A program made the position numbers and the translations under genes. Below the pieces are notes generated by a model. It was given only the letters and a program-made list of their open reading frames with translations. It did no database searches and was not told the origin of the DNA. 22,170 nt of DNA from an uncultured Acetatifactor sp. Its GTDB lineage: Bacteria > Bacillota > Clostridia > Lachnospirales > Lachnospiraceae. Location of the stretch: positions 1 to 22,170 of the forward strand of contig CAJTOJ010000045.1 in the NCBI GenBank assembly GCA_910577665.1. Direction: 5' to 3'. Numbering within the stretch: the stretch's first letter is position 1; the number at the start of each line of letters is the position of its first letter. Of the stretch, positions 14,584 to 22,170 are shown piece by piece.

Positions 14584-15638
14584 AGGCAGGAATCATCGGA
14601 GCCACAGGGTATGCAGGGGGGGAGCTGGTACGCATCCTCACAGGCCACAGGGACGTGGAGGTGGTCTGGTATGGCTCTAAAAGTTACATAGACCAGAAAT
14701 ACAGGGATGTATACCGGAACATGTTCCGGATTGTGGAGGATGTGTGTAAGGATGACAATCTGGTGGAGTTGGCAGGGCAGGTGGATGTGATATTCACAGC
14801 TACGCCGCAGGGATTCCTGGCAGGTCTGCTGACGGAGGAGATTCTATCCAGGGTAAAGATAGTGGATCTGTCTGCGGATTACCGCATCAAAGATGTGGCA
14901 GTATACGAAAAATGGTATGGGATCCAGCACAAATCTCCACAGTTTATAGAAGAGGCGGTGTATGGACTGTGCGAGGTGAACCGGGGCAAGATCACGCCGG
15001 ATACCCGGCTGGTGGCCAATCCCGGCTGTTACACCACCTGTTCCATCCTGACAGCCTATCCCCTGGTGAAAGAGGGACTGATTGATGTGGATACCTTGAT
15101 TGTGGATGCCAAGTCGGGAACCTCCGGTGCAGGCCGCGGGGCCAAGGTGGCGAACCTGTTCTGTGAGGTCAACGAGAATATCAAGGCATACGGTGTGGGC
15201 AGCCACAGGCACACCCCGGAGATCGAAGAACAGCTGGGCTACGCGGCAGGCTGTAAGGTGACGGTGAATTTTACCCCCCATCTGGTGCCTATGAACAGGG
15301 GGATCCTGGTGACAGAGTATGCCTCCCTGCGCAGGAAGCCGGACAAGACGCTTCCTTCCTGTGAAGAGATCCGGGCTGCCTACGAGAAATATTACGGGCA
15401 GGAGAAATTCGTGCGGCTGCTGGAAAAAAATGTCTGTCCGGAGACCCGGTGGGTGGAGGGCAGCAATTATGTGGATGTGAATTTTGTGGTGGATGAGCGC
15501 ACCGGCCGGGTCATCCTGATGGGAGCTTTGGATAATCTGGTGAAAGGAGCGGCAGGCCAGGCCGTACAGAACATGAACCTGCTGTTTGGGCTACAGGAGA
15601 GTGAGGGCCTTACGCTGGTACCCTGTTTCCCGGCGTAA
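14577..15638 (+). CDS. argC: N-acetyl-gamma-glutamyl-phosphate reductase
   Basis: NADPH-dependent reduction of N-acetylglutamyl phosphate to the semialdehyde, third step of ornithine synthesis. The N-terminal Rossmann motif GATGYAGGEL is at 8-17, and the catalytic cysteine is Cys151 in ANPGCYTT. A conserved SGAGR segment and the substrate-region motif VGSHRHTPEIEEQL follow. At 353 residues it is the normal length for the long-form enzyme. ATG 14577 has GAGAGG (14565-14570) at 6 bases. First gene of the cluster, downstream of the ArgR-type operators. The stop codon sits inside an 8-bp inverted repeat (15608-15615 with 15633-15640). Confidence 0.96.
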   Translation: MLKAGIIGATGYAGGELVRILTGHRDVEVVWYGSKSYIDQKYRDVYRNMFRIVEDVCKDDNLVELAGQVDVIFTATPQGFLAGLLTEEILSRVKIVDLSADYRIKDVAVYEKWYGIQHKSPQFIEEAVYGLCEVNRGKITPDTRLVANPGCYTTCSILTAYPLVKEGLIDVDTLIVDAKSGTSGAGRGAKVANLFCEVNENIKAYGVGSHRHTPEIEEQLGYAAGCKVTVNFTPHLVPMNRGILVTEYASLRRKPDKTLPSCEEIRAAYEKYYGQEKFVRLLEKNVCPETRWVEGSNYVDVNFVVDERTGRVILMGALDNLVKGAAGQAVQNMNLLFGLQESEGLTLVPCFPA

Positions 15639-15640
15639 GG
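15608..15640 (+). other. Inverted repeat spanning the argC stop codon
   Basis: CCTTACGC (15608-15615) and GCGTAAGG (15633-15640) form an 8-bp stem with a 17-base loop. There is no T-run. It may protect or process the transcript between argC and the acetyltransferase gene; nothing more can be said. Confidence 0.3.
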
Positions 15641-15709
15641 CAGCATTTCCGGATCGGGAGCAGATACAAAGGAATTGGAAATTTTTCTTAGAGGAGTGGG
15701 AGTGTAGAG

Positions 15710-16174
15710 ATGGATCAGAAGACATTTTCCATAAAACCCATGGAGGCCACCGACTATGACGGTCTGAAAGCCCTGTGGATGACAATCAAGGGTTTTGGGA
15801 TCCGCAGCCTGGATGATTCCAGGGAAGGGGTGGAGAGATTCCTTTGCAGGAATCCGGGCAGCAGTGTGGTGGCCCTGGGAGAGGGAGGCGCTGTGGTAGG
15901 CGGAATCCTCTGCGGCCACGATGGCAGGAGGGGATGCCTTTACCATGTATGTGTGCGGGAGGATTACAGACGTCTGGGGATCGGCAAGGCTATGGTGGTA
16001 TATTGCATGAACGCGTTGCGCACGGAAGGAATCAATAAAGTCAGTCTGATTGCCTTTACCAGAAACGATGTGGGAAACGCTTTCTGGAACTGCATCGGCT
16101 GGACAAGGCGGGGCGATTTGAACTATTATGATTTTACCTTGAATGAAGAGAATATTACGGCATTCAACCAGTGA
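15710..16174 (+). CDS. GNAT family N-acetyltransferase (YpeA-like)
   Basis: A 154-residue cytoplasmic acetyltransferase. The acetyl-CoA pyrophosphate loop is seen in RRLGIGKAM (87-95), preceded by the beta-strand CLYHVCV (76-82). Its HDGRRGCLYHV stretch resembles the GNAT protein YpeA. The C-terminal NAFWNCIGWTRRG is the usual GNAT ending strand. It lies between argC and argJ, 71 bp after argC and 22 bp before argJ, on the same strand, so it is very probably co-transcribed with them. A GNAT in this place could be a short N-acetylglutamate synthase priming the cycle, since small ArgA-type enzymes of this size exist. It could equally be a general amino-acid or protein acetyltransferase. The family is clear; the substrate is not. 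Confidence 0.85.
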   Translation: MDQKTFSIKPMEATDYDGLKALWMTIKGFGIRSLDDSREGVERFLCRNPGSSVVALGEGGAVVGGILCGHDGRRGCLYHVCVREDYRRLGIGKAMVVYCMNALRTEGINKVSLIAFTRNDVGNAFWNCIGWTRRGDLNYYDFTLNEENITAFNQ

Positions 16175-16196
16175 ATGGGGTAGGACAGGAGGTAGT

Positions 16197-17420
16197 ATGC
16201 ATACAGTGGATGGCGGTGTCACCGCAGCAAAAGGATTCCAGGCAGCAGGGGTGGAAGCTGCCATAAAATACCAGAACAGGAAGGACATGGCGCTGATCTA
16301 CAGCACCACCCCCTGCAAGGTGGCAGGGGTCTTTACCACCAATGTGGTGAAGGCAGCACCGGTGGTGTGGGACCAGGGGATCGTAGCTTCCGCCCCCTTT
16401 GTCCAGGCTGTGGTGGCGAATTCCGGTATAGCAAACGCCTGTACCGGGGGCCAGGGAATGGAATGCTGTAGGCAGGAGGCAGAGTGCACAGGACGGGCGC
16501 TGGGCATTCCCGCCCATGCGGTACTGGTGGCTTCCACCGGTGTCATTGGTATGCAGATGCCCATAGAGCGTCTGCAGGAGGGCATACGGAAGCTGGCGGC
16601 AGCGAAAGGAGATTCCCTGGAGGCAGGGCTGGATGCGGCCAGGGCCATTATGACCACAGACACGGTACCCAAGCAGATAGCAGTGAAGGTGCAGATAGGT
16701 GGCAGGGAAGTGACCCTGGGAGGTATGTGCAAGGGATCTGGCATGATCCACCCCAATATGTGTACCATGCTGGCTTTTGTGACCACCGATGCCAATATCT
16801 CCAGGGATATGTTGAAGAAAGCCCTCAGCCAGGATGTGGAGGATTCCTTTAACATGATTTCCGTGGATGGAGATACCTCCACCAATGACACACTGCTGTT
16901 ACTTGCAAACGGCCAGGCCGACAATGAGGAAATCACAAAAGAAGGGGCAGACTATAATACGTTCTGTGAAGCCCTTCATTTTATCACTACCTATCTGGCG
17001 AAGAAAATGGCAGGGGATGGAGAGGGGGCCACAGCACTTTTTGAGACAAAGGTGGTGGGGGCCGCCACCAGGAAAGATGCCAGGATCCTGGCCAAGTCGG
17101 TGATCTGTTCTTCCCTGACCAAAGCGGCTATTTTCGGCCACGATGCCAACTGGGGCCGGATTCTCTGTGCCCTGGGGTATTCCGGTGTTTCCTTTGACCC
17201 GGAACATGTGGATCTCTATTTCCAGGACAGGGAGAGCCGTATCCACATCTATGGAAATGGCGTGGGCCAGGACTATAGCGAGGAGGAAGCCACCCGGATC
17301 CTGTCCCAGCCGGAGGTCACAGTGCTGGTGGATATGCACATGGGGGAAGAAGAGGCTACGGCATGGGGGTGTGATCTGAGCTATGATTATGTGAAAATCA
17401 ATGCAGATTACAGAAGCTGA
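16197..17420 (+). CDS. argJ: Glutamate N-acetyltransferase / amino-acid acetyltransferase (ArgJ)
   Basis: Transfers the acetyl group from N-acetylornithine to glutamate, releasing ornithine. Bifunctional members also use acetyl-CoA. It is made as a precursor that cuts itself before a threonine: here the motif KGSGMIHPNMCTMLAF (179-194) places the nucleophile at Thr190. The residue before it is Cys rather than the commoner Ala. The N-terminal GVTAAKGFQAAGV and C-terminal AIFGHDANWGRI and WGCDLSYDYVKINADYRS regions are typical. Length is 407 residues. An in-frame ATG at 16143 lies inside the acetyltransferase gene, but ATG 16197 follows AGGAGG (16187-16192), so it is the real start. Whether it is mono- or bifunctional cannot be decided by eye. 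Confidence 0.95.
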   Translation: MHTVDGGVTAAKGFQAAGVEAAIKYQNRKDMALIYSTTPCKVAGVFTTNVVKAAPVVWDQGIVASAPFVQAVVANSGIANACTGGQGMECCRQEAECTGRALGIPAHAVLVASTGVIGMQMPIERLQEGIRKLAAAKGDSLEAGLDAARAIMTTDTVPKQIAVKVQIGGREVTLGGMCKGSGMIHPNMCTMLAFVTTDANISRDMLKKALSQDVEDSFNMISVDGDTSTNDTLLLLANGQADNEEITKEGADYNTFCEALHFITTYLAKKMAGDGEGATALFETKVVGAATRKDARILAKSVICSSLTKAAIFGHDANWGRILCALGYSGVSFDPEHVDLYFQDRESRIHIYGNGVGQDYSEEEATRILSQPEVTVLVDMHMGEEEATAWGCDLSYDYVKINADYRS

Positions 17421-17496
17421 GCGCGTAAGTCCAGGGTAATGGGCGTCAGAAGGAAACACAAAGCACAGACCAGATGCAGAAAGGAATGATTTTCCC

Positions 17497-18420
17497 ATGG
17501 AAAAAGATATGCAGGCAGTGTTGCAGAAAGCGGAGGTCCTCATTGAGGCGCTTCCCTATATCCAGCGGTTCAACCGCAAGATCATTGTGGTCAAGTATGG
17601 CGGCAGCGCCATGAGCAATGAAGAGCTACAGAGAAATGTGATCAAGGATGTAACCCTCCTTAAGCTGGTGGGATTCAAACCGATCATTGTCCATGGCGGT
17701 GGCAAGGAGATCAGCCGCTGGGTGGGGAAGGTGGGGAAAGAACCCCGCTTTGTGAACGGCCTAAGGGTTACAGATGAGGAAACCATGGAGATCGCCGAGA
17801 TGGTGCTGAACAAGGTGAACAAGGATCTGGTTACCATGGTTCAGGAGCTGGGAGTCAAGGCTGTGGGAGTCAGCGGCAAGGACGGCGGTCTGCTGGAGGT
17901 GGAGAAAAAATATGCAGACGGCCAGGACATCGGCTTTGTGGGAGAGATCACCAAGGTGAACCCCAAAGTACTTTATGATCTTCTGGAGAAGGATTTCCTG
18001 CCCATAGTGGCACCCATTGGCCTGGATGTCCATTTCCAGACTTACAATATCAATGCGGATGATGCCGCCTGCGCCATTGCCAGGGCAGTAAATGCCGAGA
18101 AACTGGCATTTCTCACGGATATTGAAGGGCTGTACCGGGATATCCATGACAAGGGTTCCTTTATCTCCAGGCTCACAGCCTCCGAGGCAGAACGGCTGAT
18201 GGAGGGTGGTTTTATCGGCGGCGGGATGCTGCCCAAACTGGGCAACTGTACTGCAGCCGTGAGAAACGGGGTCAGCCGGGTCCACATCCTGGACGGCCGT
18301 GTACCTCACTGCCTGTTGCTGGAGATCTTTACCAAACAAGGTATAGGCACAGCCATTATCTCCGATGAGGATAACCTGGCACAGGGTGTCAGACGGGACC
18401 AGTTCTGTACGGAAGGGTAG
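17497..18420 (+). CDS. argB: Acetylglutamate kinase
   Basis: Phosphorylates N-acetylglutamate, the controlling step of the cyclic pathway. Visible are Lys33 in VVKYGGSAM (31-39), the glycine-rich IIVHGGGKEIS (63-73), YNINADDAACAIARA and the ATP-site region LAFLTDIEGLY. At 307 residues with an N-terminal helix (about 5-25, containing VLIEALPYIQRFN) it matches the hexameric, arginine-inhibited type rather than the 258-residue E. coli type. Arginine feedback is therefore likely but inferred. ATG 17497 is used with AAGGA (17481-17485) at 11 bases. A second in-frame ATG four codons on is possible. It lies 76 bp after argJ with no promoter seen in the gap. Confidence 0.95.
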   Translation: MEKDMQAVLQKAEVLIEALPYIQRFNRKIIVVKYGGSAMSNEELQRNVIKDVTLLKLVGFKPIIVHGGGKEISRWVGKVGKEPRFVNGLRVTDEETMEIAEMVLNKVNKDLVTMVQELGVKAVGVSGKDGGLLEVEKKYADGQDIGFVGEITKVNPKVLYDLLEKDFLPIVAPIGLDVHFQTYNINADDAACAIARAVNAEKLAFLTDIEGLYRDIHDKGSFISRLTASEAERLMEGGFIGGGMLPKLGNCTAAVRNGVSRVHILDGRVPHCLLLEIFTKQGIGTAIISDEDNLAQGVRRDQFCTEG

Positions 18421-18530
18421 CCGGTGTCCGGGCCGGGCATTTCAGGGGAATGTGATATCTTGCAGTAGAGGCCTGGGAAAGCGAACAGAAACCTGGCAGC
18501 AGACAGCCGGGAGAAAAGTGGGGACAAGCC

Positions 18531-19739
18531 ATGGATGGGAAAGCATATATCGAGCAGGCGGAGAGAGACCTGCTTCACACATATAACCGGTATCAGATCG
18601 TGCTGGACCGCGGAGAGGGGATGCACCTCTATGACTGTGAAGGTAAAAAATACCTGGATTTCTGTGCGGGTATTGCAGTGTTTGCATTGGGGTATCACGA
18701 TGAGGAGTACAATACTGCCTTAAAAGAACAAATTGACAAGCTGATCCATACCTCCAACTACTATTACAATGTGCCTGCCATAGAGTCTGCCAGAAAGCTG
18801 AAGGCAGTTTCTGGTATGGACAGGGTATTTTTTACCAATTCCGGGGCAGAATCCAATGAGGGAGCCATTAAGGCTGCCAGAAAATATGCCTACCGCAAGG
18901 ATGGCAGGACAGACCATGAGATCATTGCCATGAACCATTCTTTCCATGGCAGAACCATGGGGGCCCTGGCGGTGACGGGCAATGCCCATTACAGGGAAGC
19001 GTTCGAACCATTGATAGGGAATGTACGGTTTGCCGATTTTAATGATTTTGACAGTGTTCTCTCCTGTGTGACAGACCGCACCTGTGCCATTCTGCTGGAA
19101 CCGGTGCAGGGAGAGGGCGGCCTGGTGCCAGCCAGGCCGGATTTCCTGCGGAAAGTGGAGGCCCTCTGCCATGAAAGGGATATCCTGCTCATCTTCGATG
19201 AGGTGCAGTGCGGCATGGGCAGGACAGGGGCCATGTATGCCTGGCAGCATTATGGCGTGAAGCCGGACATAATGACAACTGCCAAGGCCCTTGGCTGCGG
19301 TGTGCCAGTGGGAGCATTCCTGATGACGGAGCGTGTGGCAGGAGGTTCCCTGGAGGCCGGGGACCATGGAACCACCTACGGCGGCAATCCCCTTGCTTGT
19401 ACCGCAGTGGAAAAAGTGCTTGATTTATTTGAAAAGCGCCATATAATAGAACATGTAAGGGAGGTGGCCCCCTACCTGGAACAGCGCCTGGAGGAACTGA
19501 AGGACAGGCATGGCTGCATCAAAGAGCGCAGGGGAATGGGCCTTATGCAGGGACTGGTATTTGACCGTCCGGTGCGGGAGATCCTGGATGCTGCCCTGGA
19601 AAGGGGACTGATCCTGATCAATGCCGGTCCGGATATCATCCGGTTTGTGCCTCCTCTCATTGTCACCAGGGATCATATTGATGAGATGATCTCCATACTG
19701 GAGAGCTGTGTGGAGACAGACTGTCCAAGATTGGATTGA
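18531..19739 (+). CDS. argD: Acetylornithine aminotransferase
   Basis: PLP enzyme converting N-acetylglutamate semialdehyde to N-acetylornithine with glutamate as amino donor. The class III pattern is complete: NSGAESNEGAIKAARKYA (103-120), HSFHGRTMGALAVTG (136-150), EPVQGEGG (190-197), the cofactor-contacting Asp223 in IFDEVQCG, and the Schiff-base Lys252 in TTAKALGCGVP. At 402 residues the length is normal. The 110-bp gap from argB has no clear promoter, and the ribosome site before ATG 18531 is poor (GGGGAC), so translation may be modest. Last recognised arginine gene of the cluster. Such enzymes can also serve lysine synthesis, but the context fixes the main role. Confidence 0.95.
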   Translation: MDGKAYIEQAERDLLHTYNRYQIVLDRGEGMHLYDCEGKKYLDFCAGIAVFALGYHDEEYNTALKEQIDKLIHTSNYYYNVPAIESARKLKAVSGMDRVFFTNSGAESNEGAIKAARKYAYRKDGRTDHEIIAMNHSFHGRTMGALAVTGNAHYREAFEPLIGNVRFADFNDFDSVLSCVTDRTCAILLEPVQGEGGLVPARPDFLRKVEALCHERDILLIFDEVQCGMGRTGAMYAWQHYGVKPDIMTTAKALGCGVPVGAFLMTERVAGGSLEAGDHGTTYGGNPLACTAVEKVLDLFEKRHIIEHVREVAPYLEQRLEELKDRHGCIKERRGMGLMQGLVFDRPVREILDAALERGLILINAGPDIIRFVPPLIVTRDHIDEMISILESCVETDCPRLD

Positions 19740-19741
19740 CA

Positions 19742-19756
19742 CCCGCTGGCAGCGGG
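19742..19756 (+). other. Compact GC hairpin between argD and the binding-protein gene
   Basis: CCCGCT (19742-19747) pairs with AGCGGG (19751-19756) around a 3-base loop, starting two bases after the argD stop codon. No T-run follows, so it is not a classic terminator. It ends just before the AGGGAG ribosome site (19758-19763) of the next gene and could tune expression of that gene. Confidence 0.35.
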
Positions 19757-19770
19757 CAGGGAGTAGATGT

Positions 19771-21165
19771 ATGTATTTTAAAAAGAGAATTGCCGCAGTG
19801 ACAGCCGTGGTAGCCATGGCTGCCGCTGTTTTCTATGGGAGTACCCGGGAAATGTCTGTTCCGGGGGAACAGGGAGGGGAAAGCCTGTCTGCCTGGTTCG
19901 AAAAAAAAGAGACAATTTATTTCTGGTATTCCGATGAAGCCATGACCAATTACATCAATAGTGCGGCAGTGGCATTTGGTGAGAAAGAGGACGTGCGCGT
20001 GATCCCGGTACACATTTCCAACAGTGAGTATCTGGAGGCGCTGAACGAAGCATCTCTTTCGGGCAAACAGGTGCCAGACGCTTACATTGTGAGTCATGAA
20101 TCTCTGGAGAAGGCCTATCTGGCTGGGCTGGCTGCCCAGATTGAGGATGTGTCCGAAGTCTGTGACCAGGAGCATTTCCCGGAGGCAGCCCTGTGTGCGG
20201 TGACCTATGAGGGAAAACAGGTGGCCTATCCCCTGTCCTTTGAGACCAGCGCCCTGGTGTATAATGAGACCTATCTGGCACTGTGGGCCGAGCAGAGCGC
20301 CAGGAGGGAATTGTCGGGAGCCAATGCGGAGGAAGGAATCGAAGGGGACCCGGATGCAGTCATAGAGGAAGGACAACTTGCACAGAAGAAGCAGGAATAC
20401 ATGGACAAGGCCATTCCCGGCACGGTGGACGACATCCGGGATATTGCCAATACCTTCGATTTGCCAGAGGGTGTGGAAGGTGTGATGAAATGGGATGTGT
20501 CGGATATTTTCTACAATTACTGGATCGTTGGGAATTATATGATCGTGGGTGGGGATGCCGGGGATGATGCAACCAGGGTCAATATCAACAATCCGGAAAC
20601 CATCCAGTGTCTGGAGGTCTATAAGGCCTTGAACCAGTTCTTCTTCATAGAGTCGGATACGGTGTCCTACGAGTCTGTGATACAGGATTTTATGGAGGGG
20701 AAGACCGTATTCACCATTGCCACCACGGATGTGGTGGGCAGGCTGGCCCAGGCCAGGGCGGAGGGAACACTGGGATTTGAATATGGGATCTGCCTGATGC
20801 CTGAGGTAAGTACAGAACTGGCCAGCCGTTCCATGTCTGTGACCAAGGCGGTGGCTATAAACGGGTATTCCACCAACAAGGAGCTTGCCAACCGTTTTGC
20901 AGCTTTCCTGGTGAATGACTGTGCCGACACACTCTATGAGCGGACGGGAAAGGTATCGGCTAACCGGAATGCGGAGGCGGACAATGGGGCACTACAGATT
21001 TTCAAACAGGAATATGCGGGAAGTATTCCGCTGCCCAAGCTCATGGAGACCGGGAATTTCTGGCTGAGACTGGAAAAGCTGTTTTTCAGCGTATGGAATG
21101 GGGCAGACACAGCCACCCTGGTGCAGGATCTGGCAGACCAGATTGGCAGACAGCTGGGAAATTGA
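19771..21165 (+). CDS. Extracellular solute-binding protein, MalE-type, without lipobox
   Basis: A 464-residue secreted or membrane-tethered protein of the SBP family 1 (sugar-type) fold. The N-terminus MYFKKRIAAVTAVVAMAAAVFYG is a signal peptide or anchor with no lipobox cysteine, unlike most Gram-positive binding proteins. Family-like stretches are IYFWYSDEAMTNY, VPDAYIVSHESLEKAYLAG, a hinge at VAYPLSFETSALVYN, NGYSTNKELANRFAAFLV and the C-terminal WNGADTATLVQDL. A region around residues 180-200 is Glu/Asp/Gly-rich and looks like an insertion. An in-frame ATG at 19708 lies inside argD. ATG 19771 after AGGGAG (19758-19763) is chosen. It starts 31 bp after argD and is probably co-transcribed. 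No permease or ATPase gene adjoins it, so its transport partner and ligand are unknown. Confidence 0.82.
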   Translation: MYFKKRIAAVTAVVAMAAAVFYGSTREMSVPGEQGGESLSAWFEKKETIYFWYSDEAMTNYINSAAVAFGEKEDVRVIPVHISNSEYLEALNEASLSGKQVPDAYIVSHESLEKAYLAGLAAQIEDVSEVCDQEHFPEAALCAVTYEGKQVAYPLSFETSALVYNETYLALWAEQSARRELSGANAEEGIEGDPDAVIEEGQLAQKKQEYMDKAIPGTVDDIRDIANTFDLPEGVEGVMKWDVSDIFYNYWIVGNYMIVGGDAGDDATRVNINNPETIQCLEVYKALNQFFFIESDTVSYESVIQDFMEGKTVFTIATTDVVGRLAQARAEGTLGFEYGICLMPEVSTELASRSMSVTKAVAINGYSTNKELANRFAAFLVNDCADTLYERTGKVSANRNAEADNGALQIFKQEYAGSIPLPKLMETGNFWLRLEKLFFSVWNGADTATLVQDLADQIGRQLGN

Positions 21166-21277
21166 ATTGCGTGCATATTTTACCAATCACAGGATACACT
21201 TTTAGTACATGGATACCGGGCCGGGAAAGACGTGGGCTTTGGACGGTGCCGGGACGAGGAAAGGAAGCGTGTATCCT

Positions 21278-21709
21278 ATGATTGGTTTTTTAATTGCTTT
21301 GATTTCGGGGGCTTTGATGAGCGTCCAGGGGGTGTTCAATACACAGGTCACGAAGGCGTCCAGTATCTGGGCAGCCAGTGCTTTCGTACAGCTCAGTGCC
21401 CTGGTGGTCTGCCTGGGTGCATGGCTGTGCACGGACAGAAGCAACCTTTTGCAGGTATTCCAGGTACAGCCAAAGTATATGCTGCTGGGAGGTGCCATTG
21501 GGGCATTTATCACCTACACAGTGATCAAAGGCATGGATATGCTGGGACCTGCCAGGGCAGTGATGCTCATTGTTGTGGCCCAGCTGGCAGTGGCTTATGT
21601 GATCGAGCTGCTGGGCTGGTTCGGCGTGGAGAAGCAGCCCTGGGAGTGGAGGAAGGCACTGGGTATGGTTGTGGCTGTGGCAGGCATTATTATCTTTAAA
21701 TGGAAATAA
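21278..21709 (+). CDS. Small DMT-superfamily transporter, YdcZ/DUF606 type
   Basis: A 143-residue membrane protein with about five hydrophobic helices (near 2-20, 35-53, 66-86, 91-110 and 124-141). The start MIGFLIALISGALMSVQGVFNTQ is the hallmark of the DUF606/YdcZ branch of the drug/metabolite transporters. These half-size proteins form dimers, and many are encoded as pairs; only one is seen here. The substrate is unknown. An in-frame ATG at 21209 would add 23 polar residues in front of the first helix. ATG 21278, with AAGGAAG (21261-21267) about 10 bases upstream, gives the normal N-terminus and is preferred. It follows the binding protein by 112 bp and ends at a strong terminator, so it probably closes the transcript starting at argC. 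Confidence 0.85.
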   Translation: MIGFLIALISGALMSVQGVFNTQVTKASSIWAASAFVQLSALVVCLGAWLCTDRSNLLQVFQVQPKYMLLGGAIGAFITYTVIKGMDMLGPARAVMLIVVAQLAVAYVIELLGWFGVEKQPWEWRKALGMVVAVAGIIIFKWK

Positions 21710-21740
21710 AGGGATCCTGCCAATGCTTAACGGCTCCTTA

Positions 21741-21772
21741 CTGCTGGCGGGTTATCACCGCCAGGCATTTTT
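21741..21772 (+). terminator. Intrinsic terminator after the DMT-type gene
   Basis: CTGGCGG (21744-21750) pairs with CCGCCAG (21758-21764) around a 7-base loop. TGC/GCA can extend the stem past one bulge. A run of five T (21768-21772) follows. It lies 32 bp after the stop codon and is the clearest rho-independent terminator in the window. Confidence 0.75.
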
Positions 21773-21803
21773 GGGTGTTCTTTGCACAATTTCGCTTTTT
21801 TGC

Positions 21804-21832
21804 TTGTCAAAAGAGAACAGTTCCGTTACAAT
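21804..21832 (+). promoter_or_regulatory. Promoter of the comEA-like gene
   Basis: TTGTCA (21804-21809), a 17-bp spacer and TACAAT (21827-21832). Transcription would begin near 21839, about 57 bases before the start codon. Confidence 0.65.
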
Positions 21833-21895
21833 GAATCTAATCAGCATAGAGAGGCAGCCCCTTTTATTCGCAGATCGTGCGGGAAAGCGGGGACT

Positions 21896-22170
21896 ATGAT
21901 GAGAATCAGATGTGCGGTCATTTTTTTGTGTGGCATATTGCTGTGTGGCCTTCTGGGGGCCTGCGCAGGTGGGAAAGAAGAGAACTTGATCCTGGTGGGA
22001 CAAGGCGATAGTCTGGTATGTTCCGGCGAGGAGGCCATGGGTCCCTCGCCTGTAGGTAGTTTGGGAGATGACAAGGATGGGACCGGCATTGCAGATACGG
22101 GGGAAAGCCAGGAACCCGGGGTGTATGTCCATGTCTGTGGTGCCGTCATGCATCCCGGTGTCTATGTCCT
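21896..22170 (+). CDS. ComEA-like DNA-binding competence protein, 5' part only
   Basis: The reading frame is open from ATG 21896 to the window end (91 complete codons), so only the N-terminal part is seen. The start MMRIRCAVIFLCGILLCGLLGAC is a signal with lipobox-like LGAC (Cys23), suggesting a lipoprotein. A polar Glu/Gly/Asp linker follows. From residue 76, VYVHVCGAVMHPGVYV is the conserved start of the SLBB-type domain that precedes the helix-hairpin-helix DNA-binding domain in ComEA. ComEA binds incoming double-stranded DNA at the cell surface during transformation. The helix-hairpin-helix part would lie beyond the window and is not confirmed. The ribosome site is weak (GCGGGG). Another SLBB-domain lipoprotein is the main alternative. 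Confidence 0.72.
   Translation, partial: MMRIRCAVIFLCGILLCGLLGACAGGKEENLILVGQGDSLVCSGEEAMGPSPVGSLGDDKDGTGIADTGESQEPGVYVHVCGAVMHPGVYV

Noticed and set aside
16143..16196. Upstream in-frame ATG extension of argJ
   Set aside because: It overlaps the acetyltransferase gene, and a consensus AGGAGG directly precedes the later ATG at 16197.
21669..21899. 76-codon plus-strand ORF between the DMT-type gene and comEA
   Set aside because: It runs through the intrinsic terminator and the comEA promoter and has no family resemblance.

Overview
The window looks like chromosomal DNA of an anaerobic gut-type Firmicute, most likely Lachnospiraceae. This rests on protein flavour: an FtsX-type permease with a giant coiled coil, a protein resembling the Lachnospiraceae family DUF5721, an AliA/AmiA-like peptide-binding lipoprotein, and an argC-(acetyltransferase)-argJ-argB-argD cluster. 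No rRNA, tRNA, CRISPR array or prophage genes were seen. Genes are closely packed and most intergenic DNA carries recognisable promoters or hairpins.

Layout. (1) 1-4553 (+): a two-gene ABC exporter, a MacB/LolD-type ATPase and a 1148-residue FtsX-type permease with a roughly 320-residue heptad stalk. A 134-bp miniature mobile element with 8-bp target duplications sits between the two genes, and the tail of a related copy lies at the window's left edge. (2) 4584-5093 (-): a DUF5721-like gene, convergent with the exporter. (3) 5187-11577: divergent promoters, then a complete oligopeptide importer operon (oppA, oppB, oppC, oppD, oppF) with a hairpin leader and internal hairpins after oppA and after oppC. 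(4) 11645-12626 (+): a degV/fakB-type fatty-acid-binding protein gene with its own promoter. (5) 12650-14129 (-): argG followed by an overlapping DUF1294 membrane protein gene. (6) 14130-14576: divergent argG/argC control region with ArgR-type operators between two good promoters. (7) 14577-19739 (+): argC, a GNAT acetyltransferase, argJ, argB and argD. (8) 19771-21709 (+): a MalE-type substrate-binding protein with no visible transport partners, then a small DMT/YdcZ-type membrane protein ending at a good intrinsic terminator. (9) 21804-end (+): promoter and 5' end of a comEA-like gene.

How it works together. ArgJ, ArgB, ArgC and ArgD make ornithine from glutamate by the acetyl-recycling route, and ArgG makes argininosuccinate from citrulline and aspartate. 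Ornithine carbamoyltransferase (argF) and argininosuccinate lyase (argH) are absent here and must be encoded elsewhere if the pathway is complete. The operators between argG and argC suggest joint repression by an ArgR-type regulator when arginine is plentiful. The neighbouring Opp importer would be the peptide route to the same amino acids, but no shared control site was seen.

Most unusual items: the structured miniature element with clear target-site duplication inside the exporter operon, the symmetrical Leu/Gly heptad stalk of the permease, the helically phased TGCATAAA repeats between argG and argC, a micro-ORF ending across the argC start codon, and the orphan non-lipidated binding protein behind argD. 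Most genes here belong to known families; no wholly new multi-gene system is evident.
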